From the NCBI RefSeq assembly GCF_030411955.1, contig NZ_JASNRA010000001.1:124001-188000 (forward strand): a stretch of 64,000 bases of DNA, read 5' to 3'. The translations under genes and the position numbers were made by a program. A model generated the notes under the pieces. That model was not told where the DNA came from. It was given only the letters and a program-made list of their open reading frames with translations, and did not search any database. Positions 53,428-62,058 of the stretch are shown here, one piece after another (the stretch's first letter is position 1; every line of letters begins with the position of its first letter). Source of the DNA: Massilia sp. YIM B02443 (GTDB lineage Bacteria; Pseudomonadota; Gammaproteobacteria; Burkholderiales; Burkholderiaceae_D).

Positions 53428-55842
53428 TCACTGTGCCGGCGGGGTGGCCGGCGCCTGGGCTGGAGCCGCCGGCGCCAGACCCGATTCCTGTTCCGGCGCC
53501 TTCAACTTGGTATTGAAGTCGCGCATCAGGTTATTCTGGTCGGTGTCGGTCTTGAACAGCTCCAGACGCGACGGCGTCGCCTTGCGCGGCCAGCTGTTGT
53601 TGCTGACGTCGGTATCGGCGGTTTCCCAGTACGGGTCCTGGGTCAGACCGACCATCGGTTCATCGGTGATGAACAGCTTGGTGATCCTGGTCGGCGAGTA
53701 GCGCCACACTTCGGCCGGAATGCGCTCGATGGTTTTTTTGCCGCTCTTGAGTTCGATCTCCACCACCAGCGGCGTCACCAGCCCGCCGATGTTGCTGAAG
53801 TCGACCAGGTACAGGTGCTTGCCTTCCTTGAGCAGGTCCTTCTGCCAGTCTTCCAGGCCGGCGATCTTTTCCTGGTAGGCGTTGCGGTCCTTGTTGGTGA
53901 CGGTGAACTCGTCGTTCTCGTTGTAGAAGTCCTTCAGCTCAGGATGCGCATCGACGCGGCGCGCCATCCCTTTATTACGCTGGTCGATGATCGACACCGG
54001 CTCGGCCTGGCGGCGCGCACGCTGCCATGCTTTTTCGACTTCCGGATCCTGGCTCGACACCGTGTACTCGGTGATGCCGTCCACGCTGACGTCGACGTTG
54101 TCGGTGGTGTAGAACCAGCCGCGCCAGAACCAGTCGAGGTCCGTGCCCGAGGCGTCTTCCATGGTGCGGAAGAAGTCGGCCGGGGTCGGACGCTTGAATT
54201 TCCAGCGGTTCGCATATTCCTTGAAGGCGAAGTCGAACAGCTCGCGCCCGAGGACTGTTTCGCGCAGCACGTTCAGGGCGGCGGCCGGTTTCGCGTAGGC
54301 GTTGTTGCCGAACTGGAGGACCGATTCCGAGTTGGTCATGATCGGCACCTGGTTACGGCTCTTCATGTAGTCGGTGATGCGGCGCGGCTCGCCGCGGCTG
54401 TCCGGCCAGTTCTCTTCCCAGGCTTGCTGCGCCAGGTATTGCAGGAAGCTGTTCAGGCCTTCGTCCATCCAGGTCCATTGACGCTCGTCCGAGTTGACGA
54501 TCATCGGGAAGTAGTTGTGGCCGACTTCGTGGATGATCACGCCGATCAGGCCATACTTGGTGCGCTGCGAATAGGTGATCTCGCCGGTCTTCTTGTCCTT
54601 GACGGGACGCGGACCGTTAAACGTGATCATCGGGTATTCCATGCCGCCCACCGGACCGTTGACCGAGATCGAGGTCGGGTACGGGTAGTCGAACGAGTAC
54701 TTGTTGTACTGCTCGATGGTGTGGATGATCGCCTGGGTCGAGTATTTCTCCCACAGCGGGTTGCCTTCCTTCGGGTAGTACGACATCGCCATCACGTTCT
54801 GGTTGCCGCTCTTGACGCCCTGCGCATCCCAGATGAACTTGCGGCTCGAGGCGAACGCGAAGTCGCGCACGTTCCTGGCCTTGAAGTGCCAGGTCTTGGT
54901 GGCAGTGCTGCGCGATTTTTCCGCGGCTTCGGCTTCGGCCTGGGTCACGATGATGACCGGCTTCCTGGCGGTGCGTGCCTGCTCCAGGCGCTGGCGCTGA
55001 GTCGCGGTGAGCACCTCGCCCGGGTTCTGCAGCTCGCCGGTCGAGGCCACGATGTGGTCGGCCGGGGTGGTGATGCGCACGTCGTAGTCGCCGAATTCGA
55101 GCGTGAATTCGCCCGAGCCCAGGAACTGCTTGTGCTGCCAGCCATAGACGTCATAGTAGGCCGCCATGCGCGGGAACCACTGGGCGATCTCGAACAGGTC
55201 GTTCTTGTCGTCGAACTTCTCGTAGCCCGAGCGGCCGCCCAGCACCTTCTGCTCGTTGATGTTGTAGCGCCAGTCGACGCTGAAGGTCACGCGCGCGCCC
55301 GGCTTCAGGGGCTGCGGCAGGTCAACCCGCATCATGGTCTTGTTGATGGTGTGCGGCAGGGCGCGGCCGCTGCTGTCCTTGACGGCCAGGATGTCGAAGC
55401 CGCCGGGGAAGGTGCGCTGCTCGAGCAGCGAGCGCAGGGCGTCGAATTTCGGTCCGGTCTGCGCGGTCTTGCCGGACCAGGCGTCGCGCGACGGCAGGAT
55501 CGCGGTCGAGCGGGCATCCGAATCCTGGCGGTAGATGTTCTGGTCCAGCTGCAGCCAGAGGTATTTCAGCGTATCCGGGGAATTGTTGTAGTAGGTGATG
55601 GTGCCGGCGCCGCTCAGTGCACGGCGTGATTCGTCCAGCGTGGCGCGGATCGTGTAGTCGGCGCGCTGCTGCCAGTAGGCGTGGCCCGGGGCGCCGGAGG
55701 CGGTGCGGATCGTGTTCGGGGTCGGCAGCAGCTCGTCGAGCTGGCGGAACTTGTCATCGAACGGTGCGGCAGCCAGCGCCGGGACGGCGAACGTGGTGGC
55801 GACAAGGCATAGCGTTGCCACGCGAATTGGAAAACGGAACAT
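53428..55842 (-). CDS. Exported M1-family zinc metallopeptidase (paralogue B)
   Basis: An 804-residue secreted peptidase with a signal peptide ending near VPALAAA. GGMEYP, HEVGHN and WMDEGLN are intact. It differs from paralogue A mainly by a C-terminal Pro/Ala-rich tail of about 20 residues and scattered substitutions. The two genes are 107 bp apart on one strand, a clear tandem duplication. No own terminator is seen between them. Confidence 0.92.
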   Translation of the reverse strand: MFRFPIRVATLCLVATTFAVPALAAAPFDDKFRQLDELLPTPNTIRTASGAPGHAYWQQRADYTIRATLDESRRALSGAGTITYYNNSPDTLKYLWLQLDQNIYRQDSDARSTAILPSRDAWSGKTAQTGPKFDALRSLLEQRTFPGGFDILAVKDSSGRALPHTINKTMMRVDLPQPLKPGARVTFSVDWRYNINEQKVLGGRSGYEKFDDKNDLFEIAQWFPRMAAYYDVYGWQHKQFLGSGEFTLEFGDYDVRITTPADHIVASTGELQNPGEVLTATQRQRLEQARTARKPVIIVTQAEAEAAEKSRSTATKTWHFKARNVRDFAFASSRKFIWDAQGVKSGNQNVMAMSYYPKEGNPLWEKYSTQAIIHTIEQYNKYSFDYPYPTSISVNGPVGGMEYPMITFNGPRPVKDKKTGEITYSQRTKYGLIGVIIHEVGHNYFPMIVNSDERQWTWMDEGLNSFLQYLAQQAWEENWPDSRGEPRRITDYMKSRNQVPIMTNSESVLQFGNNAYAKPAAALNVLRETVLGRELFDFAFKEYANRWKFKRPTPADFFRTMEDASGTDLDWFWRGWFYTTDNVDVSVDGITEYTVSSQDPEVEKAWQRARRQAEPVSIIDQRNKGMARRVDAHPELKDFYNENDEFTVTNKDRNAYQEKIAGLEDWQKDLLKEGKHLYLVDFSNIGGLVTPLVVEIELKSGKKTIERIPAEVWRYSPTRITKLFITDEPMVGLTQDPYWETADTDVSNNSWPRKATPSRLELFKTDTDQNNLMRDFNTKLKAPEQESGLAPAAPAQAPATPPAQ

Positions 55843-55976
55843 GGTTCCCCTGGATTTGTTGTTGAAATAAGAAAAGAATTCTAGCGTTGATATTCATCAA
55901 CTGCTCGGCCGATTTGTAAAAAACCTGAAATATGTCGTTTTCGGCCAGCTTGTCCATACAGCCGGACATGCATACG

Positions 55977-57155
55977 TCATGCGGCCTGCATGACGAAGGT
56001 GAACGTCGTGGTGCCGTCGCGCGACGAGACGTAGATGGTGCCGCCATGCCCGCGTACGATCTGGTCGACGATGTACAGCCCCAGTCCCAGGCCGTCGTCG
56101 CCGGTGCGCGAGATGGCGCGCCAGTAGGGCTTGAACAGGTGCGCGATCACGGCCGGGGCCAGGTCCGGTCCGCCGTTGCTCACCTCCAGCACGAAGCGCC
56201 CGGTGGCGTCGATGCGCGCCGTGACCACCGCCGGATGCAGCTTGTCGCCGTGCACCAGCGCATTCTTGAGCAGGTTCGACAGCAGCTGCGCCAGGCGCTG
56301 GGCGTCGCAGCGCAGCGTCAGGCGCGGTGCGATCTCGGCGATGATGGTGCGTTCGGGGTTGGCGGCGCGCAGTTCGTCCACCACGTGTTCCAGGATCTGA
56401 TCGACCTCGGTATGCTTGTGGATCTCGAGCGCCAGCCCATCGCCCATGCGCCCGCGCGTGAAGTCGACCACATTGTCCACCAGGCCTTCGATGCGCAGCG
56501 CGCTGGCGCGGATCCGGTCCAGCGAGTGCACGGTATTCGGCTCGTCGTGACGGCGGCGCAGCAGTTCGACCCGGTTCAGGATCGCGTTGAGCGGCGTGCG
56601 CAGGTCGTGCCCGAGCACGGCGATGAACTGCTCGCGCAGTTCGGCCGTCTCGCGTTCGGACAGCAGGTCCGAGCGCGCCTCGCGCAGCGACAGGTCAGAG
56701 TCGAGCTGGTTCGAGATCAGTTCGGAGAACAGGGACAGCGTGGCCACGATCGGCTGCTCGGACAGGCGCCGGGGGGCGCGGTCGAAGCCGCACAGGGTGC
56801 CGAAGTACACGCCGTTGCGGCGGAAGATCGGAATCGAGAAATAGCTGAGGTAGCCGTCCAGCATCGGGACGTAGTGGCGGTAGTGCGGATCGCAGTCGCG
56901 CACATCGTCGATGACGACCGGCTGGTGGGTGGCGTGGACTTCCTGGCATGCCGTGCGCAGGACGTCGAGCTGGTCGCCTGGCTTGAGACCGAAGCCGATC
57001 GTGTCGTGCACCGCGCAGGCGGTCCAGCTGGTGGCGGTGACGTGGGCGATACAGGCAAAGCGCACGCCGGTCAGGGCCGCCACCGTCTCCAGCACGCGTG
57101 GCACGGCGCCGATAGCCTGGATCTCGCTGACGTGTTGCAAAACATTGTCCACCAT
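55977..57155 (-). CDS. GAF-domain cytosolic histidine kinase
   Basis: A 392-residue soluble kinase. The N-terminal GAF domain is about residues 15-150 (VIDDVRDCDPHYR, PIFRRNGVYFGTLCGFDR). The H-box is FIAVLGHDLRTPLNAI, the N-box LSNLLKNALVHG and the G-box GDDGLGLGLYIVDQIV. Membrane helices are absent. No partner regulator is adjacent, so it may act as an orphan kinase. Confidence 0.9.
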   Translation of the reverse strand: MVDNVLQHVSEIQAIGAVPRVLETVAALTGVRFACIAHVTATSWTACAVHDTIGFGLKPGDQLDVLRTACQEVHATHQPVVIDDVRDCDPHYRHYVPMLDGYLSYFSIPIFRRNGVYFGTLCGFDRAPRRLSEQPIVATLSLFSELISNQLDSDLSLREARSDLLSERETAELREQFIAVLGHDLRTPLNAILNRVELLRRRHDEPNTVHSLDRIRASALRIEGLVDNVVDFTRGRMGDGLALEIHKHTEVDQILEHVVDELRAANPERTIIAEIAPRLTLRCDAQRLAQLLSNLLKNALVHGDKLHPAVVTARIDATGRFVLEVSNGGPDLAPAVIAHLFKPYWRAISRTGDDGLGLGLYIVDQIVRGHGGTIYVSSRDGTTTFTFVMQAA

Positions 57156-57287
57156 GCCCTGATCATGATTAATTGCAATTTTTGTATCCTAGCACGCATC
57201 AGCAGGTGCCCGGAGCACGCTGCAGGGTTGGCTCGGGTCAATTGCGGGGCGGGTAATAGCGGTTCATGGCGGTTCACGCCCGAGCGC

Positions 57288-58343
57288 TCAGGCCAGCCAG
57301 CGCCCCTCGGCGTAGACCTGCTCGTCGCCCAGGAACACGGCGTCGGTCACCGCGAACACGTCGATGTGAAAGCGCGCGTCCTTGCGCTTGAAGCCCGGCT
57401 TGGTATATACGCCGTGCTTGGCGCCGAGCGACAGGTGGATGCCGCACATGCGCTCATAGGTGCCGATGTCGTCCACCCGCAGTTCGCGCGTGAAGGCGCG
57501 GTTCAGGCCGAAGCCCAGCTCGCGCACCCAGACTTCGCCTTCTTCCGCCGTGATGTTGTCCAGCACCTGCTGGAATGCGGGCGTGGCGTTCTCGGAGGCC
57601 ACCACGCGGCCGCGTTCGATGATCAAGGTCACCGGCACTTCCGGGTGGTTCGAGCGGTAGTTGGTGTCGCCGAACACGTGCACCTGCACCCGGCCGTGCA
57701 CCGCTTCCAGATCCTGCGCTTCGGTGAATACTTCGCCGATCGGGAACTGGCCGCCGACGTTGTGCATCTCGCTGTAGTCGCCGATGTTCAATTTGGCCGA
57801 TTCGAAGGGCGAAGCGAAGGTGAGCGTCTCGCCGCCGCCCACCACGCGGCCGTGCGGCGCGCGGTCGATGCGTTCCTTGAGCGCGCGCCCGGTGCCGCGG
57901 AAATACGCCGGGTCGTAGGCCAGCGCGTCGATGTAGTGCTCGCCCTGGATGCCCGGCATGCGCGACAGGTGCACGTGCTCGATCACTTTCAGGCCGAGCT
58001 TGAACAATTCGACCCGGATGCGAAAGCCGTCCAGGCGGAAGTTGGTCGACTGCAGCAGCACCACCAGCTCGTGCGCCGCCATGGCGCGAAACGCCTCCAG
58101 CACCGCGCCCGGTTCCACCGCGTCGAAGTCGACGAACTGCGCATCCGGCAGGTTGCGCCGATAGGCTGCGAGCAGGGCGCGCGACAGGCCGGTGCGGGTG
58201 TCGTACACCACCAGCGCGCGCCGGCCGGGACCGTGTTCGAGGGCGATCGCCAGCACGTCGTGCAGGTGGCGCGTGGCCTGGTCGATGGCGTGCGCGGGCA
58301 GGTCGGCGCTGGAGTCGAGGGTGTCGGTAACGGCGGCGGTCAT
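57288..58343 (-). CDS. M29-like (AmpS/aminopeptidase T-related) protein
   Basis: A 351-residue soluble protein. It resembles the M29 aminopeptidase group: the block NVGGQFPIGEVFTEAQ near residue 190 matches the family's metal-ligand Glu segment, followed by VIERGRVV, ELGFGLNRA and the late HIDVFAV. Several but not all expected metal ligands are recognisable, so both activity and exact family are tentative. A perfect TATAAT at 58391-58386 (minus strand) is its probable -10 box. Confidence 0.6.
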   Translation of the reverse strand: MTAAVTDTLDSSADLPAHAIDQATRHLHDVLAIALEHGPGRRALVVYDTRTGLSRALLAAYRRNLPDAQFVDFDAVEPGAVLEAFRAMAAHELVVLLQSTNFRLDGFRIRVELFKLGLKVIEHVHLSRMPGIQGEHYIDALAYDPAYFRGTGRALKERIDRAPHGRVVGGGETLTFASPFESAKLNIGDYSEMHNVGGQFPIGEVFTEAQDLEAVHGRVQVHVFGDTNYRSNHPEVPVTLIIERGRVVASENATPAFQQVLDNITAEEGEVWVRELGFGLNRAFTRELRVDDIGTYERMCGIHLSLGAKHGVYTKPGFKRKDARFHIDVFAVTDAVFLGDEQVYAEGRWLA

Positions 58344-58385
58344 GGCGGGATGTTCGCGGGGAGCAAAGGTATGTATGAGGCGGCC

Positions 58386-58391
58386 ATTATA
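58386..58391 (-). promoter_or_regulatory. TATAAT -10 box for the M29-like gene
   Basis: A perfect -10 hexamer on the minus strand; the start would be near 58379, about 36 bases before the ATG. No matching -35 hexamer is evident. The remaining 236-bp divergent spacer shows only a weak TATTAT at 58506-58511 for the plus-strand operon. Confidence 0.4.
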
Positions 58392-58579
58392 CGGTCGGCG
58401 CTTGAAAGTTCCCGGCCCGGACGGGCCATGAGCTCGTTATTTGATGCGCTTGGTGTCAGCCTGTGCTACCCCGCGAACGGCGCGCCGCACGACAGTTGGC
58501 GGCGCTATTATTTGAGCAACAGCAAGACATTCCGGCATGCGTCGGAAGCGTCTTTCGATTAATCACATGGCGGAGCGAA

Positions 58580-60073
58580 ATGGCATACCGATGGGAAACG
58601 CCTGCCAGCATCTGGCAGGAGGACGAGGGGAGCGGCGAGTTCGCGCTGGTGGCGAGCGAAGGCCTGGGGCCGGTCGACTGGCAGGGCCGCGCACGCCGCC
58701 GCCTGCCGGACGTTGCCCACCTGCTCGGCGCCTCGCTGCCCCTCGACTGCGCCTGCGCGCCGATCTACCCCGAAGGTTTCGCCTGGTGCCCGCGCTGCGG
58801 GCGGCCGCTGCTGCGCCTGGGCGCCACGCCGGGCCGCAAGGGCGCCCTGCAACGCGGCTGGTGGGGACCGGGCGCCGATGAAGCGCTGCCGCGCCACGTG
58901 CCGCACGGTTTGCCGGTGACCTCTCTCGCATTGGGCGACAGCCTGGAAGAACGCGCGGCCGCCCCCAACGTCGGCCGCTGCGACGCCGTGATGCCGGCGC
59001 CGCCCAACGCCTGCTCGGTCTTCGCCGCCGCCGGCTTCGGCTTTCCAGGCGAGCGCCTGCTGGCGCTGGCGCACACGCGCGGCGTGCTGCAATACTGGGA
59101 CCCGATGGCGCAGCTGTGGCACGTGCTGGCGCCGCAGCCGGGCAGCGCCAGTCTGGTGTTCACCGCATCCGATCACGCCTGGATCGCGGCCCAGGACGGC
59201 GCGCGCGGCGACGCCGGCATCGTGCCCGGCATCGACGGCCTGCAGCGCCTGTGGATCGACCCGGTCAGCGAAACCTACCGCACCGAGACCGTGCTGGATG
59301 CGCCGACGGTGGCCGCGCCCGGCGTCATGCGGCGTCACCTGGCCTGCCTGGCAGGGTCAAGCGGCGAAGTGTTCCTGTGGAGCCAGCGCCTGGACCTGAA
59401 CGAGGTCGAGCGCTTTGCCTGTCCTGACCTTCCTGCCGGCGGCTGGAGCCGCCCGCTCGGCTACGACGGCCGCCTGTTCTGGCTGCACGAGGCGGGCCAG
59501 CTGGCCTGGCGTCCCGGCGCGGCGCCGGAGTTCACGCCGTGGCCGCCGGGCTGGCAGCCGCGCCTGGCGTTCGGCGGACCGACCCAGAGCCGCGACGGGC
59601 GCCTGTGGCAGATCGGGCATGACGGCCAGGGTTATTCGTATCTCGAACTGGGAAGCGAGCAGCCGTCGCAAGAGCCGATCGACGGCGCGCGTCTTGGCTT
59701 CGCCAACTTCCTGTTCCGGCGCGGCCATCCGGTATTGGGCGAACCCTGGTCGGCCGAACACGTCGAAGACCTGAACCAGGACGACACGCTGGTGCTGCCG
59801 CTGCTGCGCAGTTTTAATAACAACCGCAGCCAGCCGAGCGGGCTGGTGCTGCGCTTTCACAAGTACACCGCGCGCGCCGAAGAGCTGCTGGAAGACCGCG
59901 CGATCGCCCGCACCACGATCGAATGGATCGGACGGCGCAACGTGATCCTGGACGAGGTGGCGCGCCTGGCGCGGCCGCTCGATTGCGTGCCGATCGTGGC
60001 CGGCGGCCACCTGTGGCTGCACCACCCCGACTGGAACCAGATGCGCGGCTGGCGCCTGGACGAGCTGTCGTGA
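58580..60073 (+). CDS. Zn-ribbon/propeller-like protein of the tubulin-like operon
   Basis: A 497-residue protein I cannot place in a named family. Near the N-terminus a treble set C57-x-C59 and C70-x-x-C73 (WCPRCG) looks like a zinc ribbon. The rest is rich in repeated Trp/Gly/Asp beta-strand units (YWDPMAQLW, LQRLWIDPVSETY, RLWQIGHDGQGY), suggesting a beta-propeller-like scaffold. No signal peptide. ATG 58580 has a GGAG ribosome site. It overlaps the VWA-like gene by one base, so it belongs to that operon, probably as an adaptor. Confidence 0.7.
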   Translation: MAYRWETPASIWQEDEGSGEFALVASEGLGPVDWQGRARRRLPDVAHLLGASLPLDCACAPIYPEGFAWCPRCGRPLLRLGATPGRKGALQRGWWGPGADEALPRHVPHGLPVTSLALGDSLEERAAAPNVGRCDAVMPAPPNACSVFAAAGFGFPGERLLALAHTRGVLQYWDPMAQLWHVLAPQPGSASLVFTASDHAWIAAQDGARGDAGIVPGIDGLQRLWIDPVSETYRTETVLDAPTVAAPGVMRRHLACLAGSSGEVFLWSQRLDLNEVERFACPDLPAGGWSRPLGYDGRLFWLHEAGQLAWRPGAAPEFTPWPPGWQPRLAFGGPTQSRDGRLWQIGHDGQGYSYLELGSEQPSQEPIDGARLGFANFLFRRGHPVLGEPWSAEHVEDLNQDDTLVLPLLRSFNNNRSQPSGLVLRFHKYTARAEELLEDRAIARTTIEWIGRRNVILDEVARLARPLDCVPIVAGGHLWLHHPDWNQMRGWRLDELS

Positions 60074-61560
60074 TGAAGCGCTTGTTGAACGTCCTGACGG
60101 CATGCGCGTTGGCCGGGATGAGCCTGTGCGCGGCGGCCACGCCACATGTCTTCCTTGTCCAGAATTCGGGCTGGATGGAGCCGTTTTATGGCGACCCCAA
60201 GTCGCCATTCAAGCCGCTGGTGGCGGCGCTGGCCGGCAGCGTGGTGCAGCCGGGCGACGCGCTGGTGCTGGCCGCCTTCAATCAATCGCAGCCGGGCGCG
60301 CCGTCGCCACGCGCGCTGTTGTCGGTCAAGGCCGGCGAGGAACCGGTGCGTGCGCGCGTAACGCAGGCGCTGGCCAAGCTGGACACCGCGCGCAAACCCG
60401 GCAGCGAGGCGCTGGCCGACACCGACCTGGGCGAAGCGCTGCAGGCGGCGATCACGCAGGCGCTCGGCGGCAAGCCGGGCGTCGTCTGGCTGGTGACCAA
60501 CAACCGCAACAGCCCGAACAACGACCAGGCCACGGCGGCGCGCAACCGCGAGTTCTATGGGCTGATCCACGGCGGCGGCGCGGTCGAGCGCGCGCTGGCT
60601 TTCCCGCTGCGCATGCCGGTACAGGGTGCCCATTACAAAGCCAACGGCCTGATGGTGTACGCCTTCGGCATCGGGCGCGAAGGCGGCGCCGCGCTCGACG
60701 CGCTGCTGGCGTCCGGCCGTGTCAAACAGGTGATCACCGAGCCGCCGGCGCGCCTCAAGCCGCTCGACCGCGACACCGTGCGCCTGGTGCCGCGGCGCGT
60801 GGTGAATGCGCCCGGCGTCAGCTTCGCGTCCAATTCCGACGGCACGCTGCGCGCCGACGTCGCGCCCGATGCGCGCACGCCGCAGGCGCGCATCGAGTGG
60901 AACCTGGAAAACACGATGTACCCGTACACGATCGCCAGCGCGACCATCACGGCGCGCTCGACCCTGGCCGGCGAAGCGCGTCCGATCGCGCTCGACAGCG
61001 CGCGCGTGCGCGACCTGGCGCCGGGCAAACCCGCGCCGCTGGCGTCGAACATGGCGCTGCCGGTGGCGCAGATCCCGGACAAGTGGTCGCTGGCGGCGCT
61101 GCAATCCGCCGGTTCGGCCTATGTGCTGCCGGGCCGCATCGAGCTGCACCTGGCCGACCAGCAGCTGGCGTTGTCGCAGGCCTTCCGTAGCCGCATGGCG
61201 GAGCTGTTCCCGGGCGACCCGCTACCGGACATCTTCACCCCGCCGGCAAGGGTGCAAGCCTCCAGCGCGGTATTGCCGGTGCAGGTGCGCATCCATTACG
61301 GCATGGGCCCGTTGGCGGCCGTAATCGGCGCCGCGCTGGCGCTGCTCACGCTGCTGGCGGCCGGCGCCTGGGCCTGGGCGCGTCCGCGCCTGGCGCACGT
61401 GACGGTGAACGAAGAATCGCAGTCGCTGCGCGGCCGCGCCGGCACCGTGCAACCGGTGTACGACGGCGCCGGCCGCCAGGTCGCGCAACTGAAAACCACG
61501 CTGTTCGGCCACCATCTGCAGGACGTGCGCGAAGGCGCGCAAGTGCGCCTGGGCCGCTGA
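60073..61560 (+). CDS. Exported VWA-like membrane protein with altered MIDAS
   Basis: A 495-residue protein. The signal peptide ends near LCAAA. The first strand of a von Willebrand A-like domain, HVFLVQNSGWMEPFY, follows at about residue 25. The canonical metal motif DxSxS is changed (Q for D, W for the second S). A membrane helix near residues 415-440 (AAVIGAALALLTLLAAGAWA) places the domain outside the membrane and a ~55-residue tail (HVTVNEES..VRLGR) inside. The start overlaps the previous stop (ATGA). A membrane-anchored partner of the tubulin-like protein is the best reading. Confidence 0.75.
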   Translation: MKRLLNVLTACALAGMSLCAAATPHVFLVQNSGWMEPFYGDPKSPFKPLVAALAGSVVQPGDALVLAAFNQSQPGAPSPRALLSVKAGEEPVRARVTQALAKLDTARKPGSEALADTDLGEALQAAITQALGGKPGVVWLVTNNRNSPNNDQATAARNREFYGLIHGGGAVERALAFPLRMPVQGAHYKANGLMVYAFGIGREGGAALDALLASGRVKQVITEPPARLKPLDRDTVRLVPRRVVNAPGVSFASNSDGTLRADVAPDARTPQARIEWNLENTMYPYTIASATITARSTLAGEARPIALDSARVRDLAPGKPAPLASNMALPVAQIPDKWSLAALQSAGSAYVLPGRIELHLADQQLALSQAFRSRMAELFPGDPLPDIFTPPARVQASSAVLPVQVRIHYGMGPLAAVIGAALALLTLLAAGAWAWARPRLAHVTVNEESQSLRGRAGTVQPVYDGAGRQVAQLKTTLFGHHLQDVREGAQVRLGR

Positions 61561-61583
61561 AGAACACTATGAAAGGATCGACC

Positions 61584-62042
61584 ATGCAGGAAACCCAGCC
61601 ACCCGCCAGCGCGCCATCGCCCGCCGACCCGGGATTCAAGCTGCCCGAGGAATCGGCGTCGCCGCAGGATTCGCTGCCGCAGACCGCGCCGGAGACGGCA
61701 GGCCGGCCGCTCGAAGTGATGCCGGTGAACCCCAACGCCTTGCCGGTGGCCGACACCTCGAACCGCGACCTGGCGATCGGCGGCGTCGTGTTCCTGATCC
61801 TGCTGACCGTGTATTTCTTCGTGCGCGGCGCCTATGTGCACTACCTGGTCAAGAAGCGGGTGGCGCCTTCGTCGGCCGGCAACGCGGGCTGGCTGATGTT
61901 CGTCGGCCTCGGCTTCCTGTCGGCGGCGGCGGTGCTGGCCATCATCAACGCCGGTCGCTTCCTCACCTTTGGCGTCGCCGGGCCGCTGGTGCTGGTGGGC
62001 GTGGTCACGCTGGCGGCGTCGCTGTTCGTCGGCCGTCGCTAA
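61584..62042 (+). CDS. Small three-helix membrane protein of the tubulin-like operon
   Basis: A 152-residue protein: a disordered Pro/Ala-rich N-terminal 65 residues, then three helices (about 66-86, 105-125 and 128-148) with a short positively charged loop (YLVKKR) after the first. ATG 61584 is preferred over 61569 since AAAGGA lies six bases upstream. No family was recognised. It sits 23 bp after the VWA-like gene and 16 bp before the tubulin-like gene. Confidence 0.75.
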   Translation: MQETQPPASAPSPADPGFKLPEESASPQDSLPQTAPETAGRPLEVMPVNPNALPVADTSNRDLAIGGVVFLILLTVYFFVRGAYVHYLVKKRVAPSSAGNAGWLMFVGLGFLSAAAVLAIINAGRFLTFGVAGPLVLVGVVTLAASLFVGRR

Positions 62043-62058
62043 GGAGGGAACCAGCACC

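Noticed and set aside
53362..55629. 755-codon plus-strand open frame
   Set aside because: Antisense shadow of M1 paralogue B; a similar shadow opposite paralogue A simply reflects the duplication.
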